A DNA stretch of 64,000 nucleotides from Caballeronia sp. SL2Y3 (lineage in GTDB: Bacteria; Pseudomonadota; Gammaproteobacteria; Burkholderiales; Burkholderiaceae). The translations under genes were made by a program, and so were the position numbers. Shown one piece after another: positions 20,821 through 30,798 of this stretch; position 1 is the first letter of the stretch, and each line of letters starts with the position of its first letter. The notes under the pieces were generated by a model. The model was not told the DNA's origin and ran no database searches. It saw only the letters and a list, made by a program, of their open reading frames with translations. The stretch spans positions 1,488,001 through 1,552,000 of the forward strand of contig NZ_CP084260.1 of the NCBI RefSeq assembly GCF_022879575.1. The letters are read 5' to 3'.

Positions 20821-22137
20821 TTAGATTGATGCCGCGGACGTTTCGACGCGCTTGCCGTAAGTGCGCTCGACGTAGTCGCTAACGATTTGCTGGAATTCTT
20901 CGGCAATGCGCTCGCCGCGCAGCGTCTTCACCTTAACGCCGTCGACGAACACCGGCGCGGCCGGATTCTCGCCCGAACCCGGCAGGCTGATGCCGATGTT
21001 CGCGTGCTTCGACTCGCCCGGCCCGTTGACGATGCAGCCCATCACGGCGACGTGCATCTTTTCGACGCCGGGATACTGATCGCGCCAGACGGGCATGGAG
21101 TTGCGCAGGTAGGTCTGAATCTGCGACGCGAGTTCCTGGAACAGCGTGCTGGTCGTGCGGCCGCAGCCGGGACACGCAATGACCATCGGCGTGAACGAGC
21201 GCAGGCCCATGGTCTGCAGAATCTCTTGTCCGACGACCACTTCGCCGGTACGCGCGCCGCCCGGCTCGGGCGTGAGCGAAATGCGGATGGTGTCGCCGAT
21301 GCCCTCTTGCAGCAGCACCGACAGCGCCGCCGTGGACGCCACGATGCCCTTCGAGCCCATGCCCGCCTCGGTCAGGCCCAGATGCAGCGCGAAGCTGCAG
21401 CGTTTGGCCAGCTCGCGATAAACCGCGATCAAGTCCTGCACGCCGCTCACCTTGCACGACAGGATGATCTTGTCGCGTCCGAGCCCCAGTTCCACCGCGC
21501 GTTCCGCCGAGCCGATGGCCGACTGGATCAGCGCCTCGTACATCACGCTTTGCAGCTCCCACGGCGTCGCGCGGGCGGCGTTTTCGTCCATCATGCGCGC
21601 GAGCAGGTCCTGATCGAGACTGCCCCAGTTCACGCCGATGCGCACCGGCTTGTCGTACTGAATGGCCGCTTCGATCATCTGCGCGAACTGCGTGTCGCGC
21701 TTCGCGCCCTGTCCGACGTTGCCCGGGTTGATCCGATACTTCGACAACGCCTCGGCGCACGCGGGATGATCGCGCAGCAGCAAGTGGCCGTTGTAGTGGA
21801 AGTCGCCGACGAGCGGCACGGTCACGCCCATGCGGTCGAGCTGCTCGCGAATGTGCGGCACGGCCGCCGCCGCTTCCGGCGTATTTACCGTAATGCGCAC
21901 GAGTTCCGAGCCGGCTTGCGCGAGTTCCTTGATCTGGATCGCGGTGCCGATCGCGTCCGCCGTATCGGTGTTGGTCATCGACTGGACGCGCACGGGCGCA
22001 TCCCCGCCGATGGTCACGAGCTGGCCGCCCCAGCGCACGTCCACCGCATGCGACGACCGCCGCGGCAACGGGCCGCCGAAAACCGGCTCCGTCGAACAGA
22101 TTTTGCTGCTAATCAGGGATTGAGCTTCGGATTGCAT
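20821..22137 (-). CDS. ispG: 4-hydroxy-3-methylbut-2-en-1-yl diphosphate synthase
   Basis: Iron-sulfur enzyme of the non-mevalonate (MEP) isoprenoid pathway, converting cyclic MEcPP to HMBPP. The 438-residue product has a TIM-barrel N-terminal region ([40 protein letters not shown]) and a C-terminal [4Fe-4S] domain with CPGCGR and GCIVNGPGE, which hold the three cluster cysteines. The open frame extends to a TTG at 22155, but the ATG at 22137 (MQSEAQSLI) has AAAGGG at proper spacing. It lies between rodZ and hisS. The gap to rodZ is 143 bases and held nothing I could identify. Confidence 0.97.
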   Translation of the reverse strand: MQSEAQSLISSKICSTEPVFGGPLPRRSSHAVDVRWGGQLVTIGGDAPVRVQSMTNTDTADAIGTAIQIKELAQAGSELVRITVNTPEAAAAVPHIREQLDRMGVTVPLVGDFHYNGHLLLRDHPACAEALSKYRINPGNVGQGAKRDTQFAQMIEAAIQYDKPVRIGVNWGSLDQDLLARMMDENAARATPWELQSVMYEALIQSAIGSAERAVELGLGRDKIILSCKVSGVQDLIAVYRELAKRCSFALHLGLTEAGMGSKGIVASTAALSVLLQEGIGDTIRISLTPEPGGARTGEVVVGQEILQTMGLRSFTPMVIACPGCGRTTSTLFQELASQIQTYLRNSMPVWRDQYPGVEKMHVAVMGCIVNGPGESKHANIGISLPGSGENPAAPVFVDGVKVKTLRGERIAEEFQQIVSDYVERTYGKRVETSAASI

Positions 22138-22280
22138 CGAAAAACCCTTTGGCAACCGGGGCGCTGACAGGCAGCCGGAGTTGCTTGAATGGAACCTCGA
22201 ACGGGCGTCACGGCAAAGACCGCGGCGCCCCTGACTTGTCCGCGCGTCGCGGGCAGCCGCAAGCCGCCCGCGTGATGGCC

Positions 22281-23393
22281 TTACGGCAACGAGAAGCGCG
22301 CGACGTTTCCGCGGGCGGAAGAATACTTCTTGGCGTCGACGGGCTCGTCGTCCACCGACAGCGACTCGACGCCTCGCGCGTTTCCGACGGTCACCTTGAA
22401 CGGCGCCTGGCCTTCTACGCGCTGCGTGCTGCCCGCGCGCACCAGGCCGGAGAACACTTCCTTGCCGTCCTTGCCGCGCACGCTGAACCAGCTATCTCCC
22501 TTCACTTTCAGTTCGACGGCGTTCGCGCCCTTGCCCGTGGTCGCCACGGTCGCTGCCGAAGCCGGTGCCGCCGCGACAGCCGCCGATGCGGCCTTCGCCG
22601 CCGGCGCGGCGACTGCGGGCGCGCTCGCGCTCTGCACTGCCGTGATGGTGGACGACGACGCCGGCAGCGCGTTCGTGCCGAGCGGACGCGGCATCGGCTG
22701 CTCGCCGGGCGCGGCCGCCACTTCGGGCAGCGAGGCCTCGCCGGTGTTCGCAGCGGCGGCCTCGTCGGGCGTCGCGACTTGCGACGCGGCCGGCTTGTCG
22801 GCGGACGTCGACGCGAGCCCCGCGCCGGTGCTCGACTTGAGCCGCGCGAGCCACGCCGAAGAATCGCCGCCGGTATGCCACATCACCAGCGCCGCGAGCA
22901 CCGCGACGATCGCCGCGACGCCCCACAGCCACGAACGCTTGCGGCCCGACGAATTGCCGAGCGGCACCGACACGCGGCCGCGCGGCAAGCCCGCGCCGGA
23001 CGACGCCGGCACCTTCAGATTGTGCTCGACAGGCACGCCGTCCCGCCGAAACGCCTGCGTGAACGGCGCCGGGTCGGCGCCGAGCACCTTCGCGTAGCTG
23101 CGCACGATTCCCGCGGCGAACGTCCGGTCGGGCAACTGGCTGATGTCGCCTTCCTCTAGCGCGGCGAGCTTCTGCGGCGACACCTTGAGCCGGGCGGACA
23201 CGTCGTCGATCGACCAGCCCTTCGCGTGCCGGAGTTGCACGAGACGCGCGCCGACTGCCTGCAACGAGTCCAGCGTCTCCGGCTGGCTCGCGCGCGATGC
23301 CGCCCCTCCGACCCGCGTCCGCGCATCATGCTGATCGCCGGACATTTCGTCGGTATGACTGCCGAAAGGCGTCGGGTGTTGCGGCTCACTCAT
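22281..23393 (-). CDS. rodZ: RodZ-like helix-turn-helix membrane protein
   Basis: Bitopic membrane protein that couples the MreB cytoskeleton to cell-wall synthesis in E. coli. The 370-residue product has a cytoplasmic Xre-like HTH domain ([30 protein letters not shown], about residues 47-100). A basic segment (NSSGRKR) and one transmembrane helix ([18 protein letters not shown], near residue 155) follow. A long Ala-rich periplasmic linker leads to a C-terminal DUF4115 beta domain ([20 protein letters not shown]). A GAGG site precedes the ATG. Sequence identity in the linker is low-complexity only. Position between rlmN and ispG is the E. coli order, which supports the name. Confidence 0.9.
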   Translation of the reverse strand: MSEPQHPTPFGSHTDEMSGDQHDARTRVGGAASRASQPETLDSLQAVGARLVQLRHAKGWSIDDVSARLKVSPQKLAALEEGDISQLPDRTFAAGIVRSYAKVLGADPAPFTQAFRRDGVPVEHNLKVPASSGAGLPRGRVSVPLGNSSGRKRSWLWGVAAIVAVLAALVMWHTGGDSSAWLARLKSSTGAGLASTSADKPAASQVATPDEAAAANTGEASLPEVAAAPGEQPMPRPLGTNALPASSSTITAVQSASAPAVAAPAAKAASAAVAAAPASAATVATTGKGANAVELKVKGDSWFSVRGKDGKEVFSGLVRAGSTQRVEGQAPFKVTVGNARGVESLSVDDEPVDAKKYSSARGNVARFSLP

Positions 23394-23578
23394 CCCAAAT
23401 TCCTCGCATCGATTCTTTTATATTGCGCTGCTGCGCCGTCAGGTTCAAAAGCACTGAACGATACAACCCCGGCGCCGTTGCAGACCGCTTTATAACAAAA
23501 TGTTCGCCTTCGCGCGGCGATTGCCTCATGGTCGTTGCGGTCTGGCCATGTCGACGCGTGGGCGCAGCCGCGAATCCG

Positions 23579-24721
23579 TCAGACCGCGCGCACCTCGATC
23601 ACCTTGCTTCCCGCGCGGTTCGTGCGCTCGGCGAGCCGCGTGCGATCCTGCACCGCGCCCGCGAGCTGACCGCATGCCGCGTCGATGTCGTCGCCGCGCG
23701 TCTTGCGCACCGTCGTGACGACGCCCGCGTCGATCAGCACCTGCGCGAACCGTTTGATCTGCTCGTTCTTCGAGCGCGTGAGGCCGGATTCCGGGAACGG
23801 ATTGAACGGAATGAGGTTGAACTTGCACGGCACGTCGCGCGTCACCGCGAGCAATTCGCGGGCGTGAGCCTCGCTGTCGTTCACGCCGTCCAGCATGCAG
23901 TATTCGAACGTGATGAAGTCGCGCGGCGCGACCTTCAGATACCGCTGGCACGCCGCCATCAGCTCGCGCAACGGATACTTCTTGTTGAGCGGCACGAGCA
24001 TGTCGCGCAGCGGATCGTTCGGCGCGTGCAGCGACACCGCGAGCGCCACGGGAAGATCGGCCGCGAGCCGGTCCATCATCGGCACGACGCCGGACGTGGA
24101 CAGCGTGACGCGGCGGCGCGACAGGCCGTAGGCGTTGTCGTCGAGCATCAGCCGCATGGCCGGCACGACGGCGTCGTAGTTCAGCATCGGCTCGCCCATG
24201 CCCATCATCACGACGTTGGTGACGACGCGCTCGCCCTTGCCCGGCCCGCCGACGTCGCGGCCGAGCGACTTGCGCAGCGCGAATTCCGCCATGCGCAGTT
24301 GACCGATGATTTCGCCGGTCGTCAGATTGCGCGAGAAGCCTTGCTTGCCGGTGGAGCAGAACCGGCAGTTGACCGCGCACCCCGCCTGCGACGACACGCA
24401 CAGCGTGCCGCGCGTCTCTTCGGGGATGAACACGGTTTCGACCGCGTTGCCGTTGCCGACGTCGATCAGCCACTTGCGCGTGCCATCGGCGGAAACGTGG
24501 TCGCGAATGATGTCGGGCATCGCCAGCGTGGCGCGGCCCTTGAGTTTTTCGCGCAAAGATTTCGCGAGATCCGTCATGCCGTCGAAGTCGTCGGCGCCAA
24601 ACTGATGAATCCAGCGTTGCAATTGCTTGGCGCGAAACGGCTTTTCGCCGAGACTGCCGCAGTACGCGACCAGCCCGGCGGCGTCGAGATCGAGAAGATT
24701 GACGGTGCTGCTGCTCGTCAT
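23579..24721 (-). CDS. rlmN: Dual-specificity 23S rRNA/tRNA adenine-C2 methyltransferase RlmN
   Basis: Radical-SAM enzyme that methylates A2503 of 23S rRNA and A37 of some tRNAs. The radical-SAM cluster motif is CAVNCRFC, just after [10 protein letters not shown]. Further family motifs are [26 protein letters not shown] and VSLHAPND. The C-terminal ACGQLAG carries the second catalytic cysteine. Open frame extends to a GTG at 24799. I chose the ATG at 24721, giving 380 residues with start [13 protein letters not shown] as in relatives; an ATG at 24736 is also possible. It lies downstream of ndk and upstream of rodZ. Confidence 0.95.
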   Translation of the reverse strand: MTSSSTVNLLDLDAAGLVAYCGSLGEKPFRAKQLQRWIHQFGADDFDGMTDLAKSLREKLKGRATLAMPDIIRDHVSADGTRKWLIDVGNGNAVETVFIPEETRGTLCVSSQAGCAVNCRFCSTGKQGFSRNLTTGEIIGQLRMAEFALRKSLGRDVGGPGKGERVVTNVVMMGMGEPMLNYDAVVPAMRLMLDDNAYGLSRRRVTLSTSGVVPMMDRLAADLPVALAVSLHAPNDPLRDMLVPLNKKYPLRELMAACQRYLKVAPRDFITFEYCMLDGVNDSEAHARELLAVTRDVPCKFNLIPFNPFPESGLTRSKNEQIKRFAQVLIDAGVVTTVRKTRGDDIDAACGQLAGAVQDRTRLAERTNRAGSKVIEVRAV

Positions 24722-24839
24722 GTCGAGTTCTGCCATTTCCAGATTGCGAAGCCCGGGCGCTTGCCCGGGACCGTTCGCGCCAAATTCCTGCTTATTCACA
24801 ACTCATTTTGCAGCTATTCTTGTGCTGAGGCGCGTTTGA

Positions 24840-24861
24840 CCGCGCCTTTGAACAGGCGCGG
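24840..24861 (-). terminator. Weak hairpin after ndk
   Basis: An 8-bp stem (24840-24847 with 24854-24861, CCGCGCCT/AGGCGCGG) with a 6-base loop lies 16 bases past the ndk stop. No T-run follows, so it may be a pause or mRNA-stability structure instead of a terminator. Confidence 0.35.
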
Positions 24862-24876
24862 CGACCAGCACACGAA

Positions 24877-25302
24877 TTAACGCGAGTAGACGTTCACTTC
24901 GGGGAAGAAGAACGCGATTTCCTGGCGCGCCGTTTCCGGAGCGTCGGAACCGTGCACGGCATTCGCGTCGATGCTGTCGGCGAAGTCGGCGCGGATCGTG
25001 CCCTTGTCAGCCTTCTTCGGATCGGTTGCGCCCATCAGGTCGCGGTTCTTGGCGATTGCGCTTTCGCCTTCCAGCACCTGGATCATGACCGGACCCGACA
25101 CCATGAACTCGACGAGGTCCTTGAAGAACGGACGCGCGGCGTGCACCGCGTAGAACTTCTCTGCGTCGGCGCGCGACAGATGAACCATGCGCGACGCGAT
25201 GATCTTCAGACCAGCGTTCTCGAAACGGCTGTAGATCTGGCCGATAACGTTCTTTGCCACTGCGTCCGGCTTGATAATCGACAGGGTGCGCTCGATCGCC
25301 AT
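24877..25302 (-). CDS. ndk: Nucleoside diphosphate kinase
   Basis: Transfers the gamma-phosphate of ATP to nucleoside diphosphates through a phospho-histidine. The 141-residue product has the family start [17 protein letters not shown], the [18 protein letters not shown] loop and the active-site signature [10 protein letters not shown] with the catalytic His near residue 117. The open frame begins at a TTG, but ATG 25302 has GGAG upstream and fits the family. It is the first gene of the 19-kb minus-strand block. A candidate promoter with an extended -10 lies about 50 bases upstream. Confidence 0.98.
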   Translation of the reverse strand: MAIERTLSIIKPDAVAKNVIGQIYSRFENAGLKIIASRMVHLSRADAEKFYAVHAARPFFKDLVEFMVSGPVMIQVLEGESAIAKNRDLMGATDPKKADKGTIRADFADSIDANAVHGSDAPETARQEIAFFFPEVNVYSR

Positions 25303-25349
25303 GAAAAACTCCAAAAAATGAACGGTTTACGGATTAAAACGAATCGACA

Positions 25350-25358
25350 ATTGTAGCA
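25350..25358 (-). promoter_or_regulatory. Candidate ndk promoter (extended -10)
   Basis: On the minus strand the sequence TGCTACAAT is an extended -10 element (TGn plus TACAAT, hexamer at 25350-25355), about 50 bases before the ndk start. No clear -35 box was found. Confidence 0.45.
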
Positions 25359-25385
25359 CGAAGCAAGGTATGATTGCGATTGAAA

Positions 25386-25403
25386 CCTTACGGTGCCGTA
25401 AGG
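25386..25403. repeat. 18-bp perfect palindrome upstream of ndk and the BI-1 gene
   Basis: CCTTACGG and CCGTAAGG are separated by two bases. The site lies in the divergent promoter region, about 30 bases upstream of the candidate ndk -10. The form suits a dimeric regulator operator, but no regulator is known. Confidence 0.5.
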
Positions 25404-25629
25404 ATCAAAGCATGCGTCGGCTGGCTGCATGCGGGCTCTGAAATAGAGCGGGCAAGCATTGAATTCTGCGCGCGCCGCCGCCATATTGGAGCAAAACGCG
25501 GTATCTCAATGGAACCGGCCGTGCACCATTGCGATACTCATATTGGCTTAAGTCAGCGACGTTAGGATCCCGTGTAATCAGAACGTAGCGGTAAAACTGA
25601 ACGACGGACAATTGGAGCAAGGAGAAACC

Positions 25630-26328
25630 ATGAACGAATCACCCTACGGCTTCGGCCGCACTGGCGCCGTCACCTCGGTCGAGGTGCGCAACAAGGTGCT
25701 GCGCAATACTTACTGGCTGCTGGCGCTCTCGATGGTGCCGACGGTTCTCGGCGCGTACATCGGTGTCGCGACAGGCTTTTCGCTGTTCGCGGCCACGAGC
25801 CCGGCAATGAGCTTCATCGCGTTCTTAGCCATCGCGTTCGGCTTCATGTTCGCGATCGAAAAGACGAAGAACAGCGGCATGGGCGTGGTCGTCCTGCTCG
25901 GCTTCACGTTCTTCATGGGGCTCATGCTCTCGCGTCTCTTGAGCTTCATTCTCGGCTTCTCGAACGGGCCGCAGCTCATCATGATGGCCTTCGGCGGCAC
26001 AGGCGTGATTTTCGCGGCCATGGCGACCATCGCGACGGTCAGCAAGCGTGATTTCTCGGGGCTGGGCAAGTTCCTGTTCATGGGCGTGCTCGTCATTCTG
26101 CTCGCCGCATTCGCGAACATCTTCCTGCAACTGCCGGCGCTGATGATGACGATCTCCGTGCTCGCCATCGTGATTTTCTCCGCGTACATGCTGTTCGACG
26201 TGCAGCGCGTCGTGAACGGCGGCGAGACGAATTACATCAGCGCGACGCTCGCCATTTACCTCGACCTGTACAACGTCTTCACGAACCTGCTGGCGCTGCT
26301 CGGCATCTTCGGCGGCAATCGCAACTGA
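25630..26328 (+). CDS. Bax inhibitor-1/YccA family membrane protein
   Basis: Inner-membrane protein of the BI-1 (TMBIM) family, 232 residues, with about seven transmembrane helices from residue 28 onward (WLLALSMVPTVLGAYIGVA, FIAFLAIAFGFMFAI, VVVLLGFTFFMGLMLSRLL, then three more). The final hydrophobic segment carries the family signature around ISATLAIYLDLYNVFTNLLALL. Bacterial members such as YccA interact with FtsH and YbhL is of unknown role; bacillus YetJ conducts calcium. Which applies here is unclear. The open frame starts at a TTG, but ATG 25630 has AAGGAGA. It is monocistronic and convergent with rlmD. Confidence 0.93.
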   Translation: MNESPYGFGRTGAVTSVEVRNKVLRNTYWLLALSMVPTVLGAYIGVATGFSLFAATSPAMSFIAFLAIAFGFMFAIEKTKNSGMGVVVLLGFTFFMGLMLSRLLSFILGFSNGPQLIMMAFGGTGVIFAAMATIATVSKRDFSGLGKFLFMGVLVILLAAFANIFLQLPALMMTISVLAIVIFSAYMLFDVQRVVNGGETNYISATLAIYLDLYNVFTNLLALLGIFGGNRN

Positions 26329-26351
26329 TCGCGAAACGCTTCGCTGAAACG

Positions 26352-26377
26352 AAAAACCGGCCTTCGGGCCGGTTTTT
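26352..26377. terminator. Bidirectional terminator between the BI-1 gene and rlmD
   Basis: A perfect 11-bp stem (26352-26362 with 26367-26377) has a TTCG tetraloop. The AAAAA and TTTTT flanks at either end of a CCGGCC core let it act in both directions. Confidence 0.93.
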
Positions 26378-26403
26378 CTTTGCCTGCTGAAAACGCGCGA
26401 CGA

Positions 26404-27822
26404 TCAGTCTCGCTCGAACAGCGCGATCGATTCGACGTGCGATGTATGCGGGAACATGTTCACGACGCCCGCGCCCTTCATCCGGTAACCGGCCTCGTGC
26501 ACGAGCAGGCCGGCATCGCGCGCGAGCGTCGCCGGATTGCAGGACACATAGACGATGCGCTTCGGCAACATCGCGTCGTCGCCGCTCTGCGCGATGTCCG
26601 CGAGCGCCTTCGACACCGCGAGCGCGCCTTCGCGCGGCGGATCGATCAGGAACTTGTCGAAGCGGCCGAGCGCGCGCATGTCGTCGGCGGTGACTTCGAA
26701 CAGATTGCGGCACGCGAAGGACGTGTGTCCATCGACGCCGTTCGCCTTCGCATTCTCGAGCGCGCGAGCCGTCAGCGCTTCGCTGCCTTCGATGCCCACC
26801 ACTTCGCGCGACACTCTTGCGAGCGGCAGCGTGAAATTGCCGATGCCGCAGAACAGATCGAGCACGCGATCGGTGCGCTCCGCCGCGAGCAGGCTCAACG
26901 CGCGCGACACGAGCACACGGTTGATCTGATGATTGACCTGCGTGAAGTCGGTCGGCTTGAACGGCATCCGAATGTCGAATTCTGGCAGCGTGTACCCGAG
27001 TTCTCGGTCGAGCGGATAGAACGGATAGACGGTGTCCGGGCCCTTCGGCTGCAGCCAGAACTGCACGTTGTGCTCGTCGGCGAACGCGCGCAGCAACGCT
27101 TCGTCGGCTTCGGTCAGCGGTTCGAGAATGCGCAGAACGAGCGCCGTCACGTCCGAGCCCACTGCCAGCTCGATTTGCGGCATGCGATCCCGGATCGACA
27201 GGCCCGCCACCAGATGACGCAGCGGCACGAGCATCGCGGAAACGTGCGGCGGCAGCACTTCGCAGCTCGCCATGTCAGCGACGTAGCTGCTTTTGCGCTC
27301 ATGAAAGCCGACCAGCACGCCGCCCTTCTTTTCGACGTGGCGCACGGTCAGCCGCGCCCGGTAGCGGTATCCCCACGACGGACCGTGAATCGGCCGGAAC
27401 ATGGTTTCCGCGCGCAATTTCGCCAGATGCTGAAGATTGTCTTCCAGCACGCGCTGCTTGACCGCGATCTGCGCGCGCACGTCGAGATGCTGCATCGAGC
27501 AGCCGCCGCACGTGCCGAAGAACTGGCACTTCGGCTTCGTGCGGATCACCGCTTCGCGCAGCACTTTCACGACCTGCGCCTGCTCGAAGCTCGGCTTCTT
27601 GCGATAGCTCGAATAGCTGACCCGTTCGCCCGGCAGCGCGCCTTCCACGAAGATGACCTTGCCCGGCTCGCCGTCCTCGTTGACCGTGCGGCCGACGCCG
27701 CGCGCGTCCATATCGAGCGCGTCGATTTCGATTTCAGGCGCGACGAACGACGGATCGGGCGTGACGGACTTCGCGGGCGCCGCGCGGCGGCGGTGCGGAT
27801 TTTTTCGAGCGGCTTCAGACAC
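26404..27822 (-). CDS. rlmD: 23S rRNA (uracil-1939-C5)-methyltransferase RlmD
   Basis: SAM-dependent enzyme making m5U1939 in 23S rRNA. The 472-residue product has an N-terminal TRAM domain ([20 protein letters not shown]), an iron-sulfur site ([14 protein letters not shown], with a further cysteine at the end of the cluster region), a SAM-binding region ([17 protein letters not shown]), DPPREGA, and the catalytic cysteine motif [12 protein letters not shown]. The start is a GTG at 27822; an AGGAAG sits about 12 bases upstream. It is the last gene of a minus-strand run that begins with surE, though the gap to the exonuclease gene is about 60 bases and co-transcription is not certain. Confidence 0.97.
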   Translation of the reverse strand: MSEAARKNPHRRRAAPAKSVTPDPSFVAPEIEIDALDMDARGVGRTVNEDGEPGKVIFVEGALPGERVSYSSYRKKPSFEQAQVVKVLREAVIRTKPKCQFFGTCGGCSMQHLDVRAQIAVKQRVLEDNLQHLAKLRAETMFRPIHGPSWGYRYRARLTVRHVEKKGGVLVGFHERKSSYVADMASCEVLPPHVSAMLVPLRHLVAGLSIRDRMPQIELAVGSDVTALVLRILEPLTEADEALLRAFADEHNVQFWLQPKGPDTVYPFYPLDRELGYTLPEFDIRMPFKPTDFTQVNHQINRVLVSRALSLLAAERTDRVLDLFCGIGNFTLPLARVSREVVGIEGSEALTARALENAKANGVDGHTSFACRNLFEVTADDMRALGRFDKFLIDPPREGALAVSKALADIAQSGDDAMLPKRIVYVSCNPATLARDAGLLVHEAGYRMKGAGVVNMFPHTSHVESIALFERD

Positions 27823-27882
27823 CTGCGTACTTCCTGACTGACGTGATAGCGGAGGCGAGATTGTAGACGAAGCGTCAAGAAC

Positions 27883-28659
27883 TCATCGGCCGAACGCGGC
27901 CAGATACTCGGCCCAGTGCGGCGACGTCTCCTGCGCGAGCGCGTTCTTCACGAAGTTGACTTCGTCGCTGTATTCATCGGCCGAGAAGCCGCCGCGCATC
28001 AACTGGAAGCGGCAATACATCAGATACGTATTGACGACGTCCGTCTCGCAATAGTTGCGGATCTCGTCGAGCTGGCCGTCGCAGAAGGCATCCCAGACCT
28101 TGCCGCCGTCCATGCCGAGCTTGCCGGGAAAGCCGCAGAGCTTCGCGAGCGCGTCGAGCGGCGCGTTGGCGCGCGCCTGATACATCGCGAGGACGTCCAT
28201 GAGGTCGATATGCCGCATGTGATAGCGACTGATGTAGTTATTGAATTTGAACTCGCGGTCGTCTTGCCCCAGGTCCCAATACCGCGGCGCGGCGATGCCG
28301 TGCACGAGCGCGCGGTAATGCAGCACCGGCAGATCGAAGCCGCCGCCGTTCCATGAAACGAGTTGCGGCGTGTATTTCTCGATCACGCGATAAAACGACT
28401 GAATCAGCGCCGCCTCGCCGTCGCCGGGCGCGCCGAGCGAGCGCACGCGAAAGCCGTTGTTGTCGCGAAACACGCAGGATATGGCCGCGACGCGTTGCAG
28501 ATGGTGCGGCAGAAAATCGTTGCCGACGCGCTCGCGGCGCATCTGGAACGCATAGTCGGCGACTTCGCGATCCGAAAGATCGGCGGGCAAATCTTCGAGA
28601 CGGCGAATGCCGTCGACATCGGGGATCGTCTCGATGTCGAATACGAGAATCGGTGTCAT
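27883..28659 (-). CDS. 3'-5' exonuclease, PolB-exonuclease-like
   Basis: A 258-residue stand-alone exonuclease of the DnaQ fold, in the family related to the proofreading domain of family B polymerases. ExoI is VFDIETIP near residues 6-13 with the catalytic Asp and Glu. ExoII is seen in LVSWNGGGFDLPVL, with the conserved N and D. ExoIII is around IRNYCETDVVNTYLMY, which holds the final Asp. Its substrate is not known. Its placement between rpoS and rlmD is not informative about role. ATG 28659 gives a compact N-terminus. Confidence 0.88.
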   Translation of the reverse strand: MTPILVFDIETIPDVDGIRRLEDLPADLSDREVADYAFQMRRERVGNDFLPHHLQRVAAISCVFRDNNGFRVRSLGAPGDGEAALIQSFYRVIEKYTPQLVSWNGGGFDLPVLHYRALVHGIAAPRYWDLGQDDREFKFNNYISRYHMRHIDLMDVLAMYQARANAPLDALAKLCGFPGKLGMDGGKVWDAFCDGQLDEIRNYCETDVVNTYLMYCRFQLMRGGFSADEYSDEVNFVKNALAQETSPHWAEYLAAFGR

Positions 28660-28719
28660 TGAATCCTGGGAATGCGGCAGAACACATGCAACGACGCCCT
28701 CGCAGGCGCCAGGAAAGCG

Positions 28720-29826
28720 TTAAAGCACGGCGTCCTTGCGAACGCCGTTGGACGCGAAGAAACGCTTGAGCCTCACGAGCGCCTCCTGCTGAATCTGGCG
28801 CACGCGCTCGCGCGTGAGGCCCATTTCGTCGGCCAGCTCTTCCAGCGTGGCTGGCTCGATGTGATTGAGTCCGAAACGTCGCTCGATCACATGCCGATGC
28901 TTGTCCGACAGCCGCGAGAGCCACAGCCGCGTCAGCGTTTCCAGTTCGCGGTGCTGCACTTCGGCATCCGGCGACTGGCTTTGGTCGTCGGAAAGCAGGT
29001 CGAGCAGACTGCTGCCCGGATCGAGGTCGAGCGGCGCGTCGAGCGAAGCGGTGTGTTCGTTCAACGCGAGAATGTCGGTGACTTCCTCGGGCGTCTTGCC
29101 GGTGAGATACGCGATGTCGTCGATGCTGGCGTCGCGGCGTTCGGGCGCCACGGGATCGGTCGCGTTGGCAGAGTTCTTCTCCAGATGGCGCTTTGCGCGC
29201 AGCACCTGATTCAGCTCGCGGATCACGTGAACCGGCAGCCGCACCGTGCGCGCCTGATTCATGATGGCTCGCTCGATGCTTTGACGTATCCACCATGTCG
29301 CGTAGGTCGAGAAGCGGAAACCGCGCGTCGGATCGAATTTCTCGATGGCGTGCATGAGGCCGAGGTTGCCCTCTTCGATCAGATCGAGCAGCGGCACGCC
29401 GCGATTCAGATAACCCTTCGCGATACTGACGACCAGCCGCAGATTGCGCTCGATCATGACCTGCCGCGCTTCGAACTCGCCCGCCTTCGCGAGACGCGAA
29501 TACCGCTGCTCCTCCTCGACGGTGAGCAGCGGCTTCACGCTGATGCGATTCAGGTAATGCTGAATAGTGTCGGCCGTGAGTTCGGCCTGAAGCAACGAGC
29601 GGAAGTCGTCCGCGTCGGGCGGGGAATCGTTTGCGCCGTCGGCGGTTTCAGCGCCTTCTTCCGCGCGCTTGCCGCGGCCCGCGCCGTCTTCGTCGGAATC
29701 GACATCGACGTCGATGTTCTCGGCGTCCTCGTCGCGGGTAGAAGCGCCCTCTTCCACCGACACTTGCAAAGGTCGGCTGATCGTCTCAGTCTCGGCTTGC
29801 GGCAGGCGGCGCTTCGTTTTCGGCAT
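28720..29826 (-). CDS. rpoS: RNA polymerase sigma factor RpoS
   Basis: Stationary-phase and general stress sigma factor, 368 residues. An acidic N-terminal extension of about 70 residues ([20 protein letters not shown]) precedes region 1.2 ([20 protein letters not shown]). Region 2 has [37 protein letters not shown] and [19 protein letters not shown]. Region 3 and region 4 ([19 protein letters not shown]) follow. The match to RpoS and not RpoD is supported by the size and by the adjacent nlpD upstream. A GCGGAG site precedes the ATG. Promoter activity within nlpD, known in E. coli, is plausible but not read from this sequence. Confidence 0.96.
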   Translation of the reverse strand: MPKTKRRLPQAETETISRPLQVSVEEGASTRDEDAENIDVDVDSDEDGAGRGKRAEEGAETADGANDSPPDADDFRSLLQAELTADTIQHYLNRISVKPLLTVEEEQRYSRLAKAGEFEARQVMIERNLRLVVSIAKGYLNRGVPLLDLIEEGNLGLMHAIEKFDPTRGFRFSTYATWWIRQSIERAIMNQARTVRLPVHVIRELNQVLRAKRHLEKNSANATDPVAPERRDASIDDIAYLTGKTPEEVTDILALNEHTASLDAPLDLDPGSSLLDLLSDDQSQSPDAEVQHRELETLTRLWLSRLSDKHRHVIERRFGLNHIEPATLEELADEMGLTRERVRQIQQEALVRLKRFFASNGVRKDAVL

Positions 29827-29839
29827 GATGGCTCCGCTT

Positions 29840-30793
29840 TTATCGCGGCGGCAAATACTTCAGTGGGTCAACAGGTTTACCCTGCCGGCGAACTTCGAAA
29901 TGCAACATCACACGGTCCGAATCGCTGTTCCCCATCTCAGCGATTTTCTGCCCTTTAGTCACCGCGTCTCCCTCTTTTACCATCAAAGCGCGGTTATGTG
30001 CATACGCCGTGAGAAAAGTCGCATCGTGCTTGATGATAATGAGATTGCCGTAGCCGCGCAGCCCATTTCCGGAGTAGACCACCCGCCCATCCGCCGAAGC
30101 GTTGACCGGATCTCCCGCCGCACCGCCGATATTCAGCCCCTTGTTTCTCGCGTCGTCGAACGTGCCGAGAATCGGGCCGCGCGCCGGCCAGATGAACGCC
30201 GGCTGCGCTGCCGCCGTTGCGCTGTTGTCGACGCCCGCCGCCACGCCCGGCACCGCGCCTGCCGCTGCGCCCGGCGCGGTTCCCATGCCGGAACTCGGCC
30301 CGTAGTACGGCGGCTGGGTCGTACCCGTTGTCGTGCCCGTGGTCGCGCCCGGCTGCTGCGCGCCGCCGTTGAGCGGCTGCGCTTGGACCGCGCCACCCGC
30401 GATCGGCGCGGTCGACACACCCGGCGTCGCGGCGGCGACATTCGCTCCCGGCGGCGCGACGCGCACCAGTTGACCGACCTCGATCTGATTCGGGTTGGTC
30501 AGATTGTTCCAGGCAGCGATGTCGTGATAATTCTGACCGTTTTCCAGTGCGATCCGATATAGGGTGTCGCCCGGTTTCACGCGGTAGAAGCCCGGCGGCG
30601 GCGGACCGTTGGACGCGGCGGCCTGCGCGGCGTCCGTGCCGATGGGCGCGCCGGTTCTATCCACCACCGGCGCCATGTCCATGCGCGTCGAACACGCCGC
30701 CAGCACGGTTAGCGCAACGACGCACACGCTGCGCTGCGCCGCCGTCAGGCGAACGTTCGCACTCCCTACTCGCCAAGCACGCAAGATACTCAT
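29840..30793 (-). CDS. nlpD: NlpD-type lipoprotein, LysM and degenerate M23 domains
   Basis: Outer-membrane lipoprotein that in E. coli activates amidase AmiC during cell separation. From the ATG at 30793 the 317-residue product has a lipoprotein signal ending LTVLAAC, a LysM domain ([20 protein letters not shown], then [18 protein letters not shown]), a Pro/Gly/Thr/Gln linker, and a C-terminal M23 (LytM) domain ([20 protein letters not shown]). In the metal-binding site, KGLNIGG replaces the HxG pattern, so the domain should be non-catalytic, as in E. coli NlpD. The frame is open upstream inside pcm. It starts 5 bases after the pcm stop and precedes rpoS. Confidence 0.94.
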   Translation of the reverse strand: MSILRAWRVGSANVRLTAAQRSVCVVALTVLAACSTRMDMAPVVDRTGAPIGTDAAQAAASNGPPPPGFYRVKPGDTLYRIALENGQNYHDIAAWNNLTNPNQIEVGQLVRVAPPGANVAAATPGVSTAPIAGGAVQAQPLNGGAQQPGATTGTTTGTTQPPYYGPSSGMGTAPGAAAGAVPGVAAGVDNSATAAAQPAFIWPARGPILGTFDDARNKGLNIGGAAGDPVNASADGRVVYSGNGLRGYGNLIIIKHDATFLTAYAHNRALMVKEGDAVTKGQKIAEMGNSDSDRVMLHFEVRRQGKPVDPLKYLPPR

Positions 30794-30798
30794 CGGTG

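Larger units (their letters stand above)
25303..25629. other. Divergent intergenic region between ndk and the BI-1 gene
   Basis: These 327 bases separate two divergent genes and should hold both promoters. I see a minus-strand extended -10 (25350-25355) and an 18-bp palindrome (25386-25403). A 63-codon frame at 25374-25565 has no ribosome binding site and no recognisable product. Confidence 0.6.

Noticed and set aside
25374..25565. 63-codon frame between ndk and the BI-1 gene
   Set aside because: No ribosome binding site or recognisable product, and it covers the likely promoter region.
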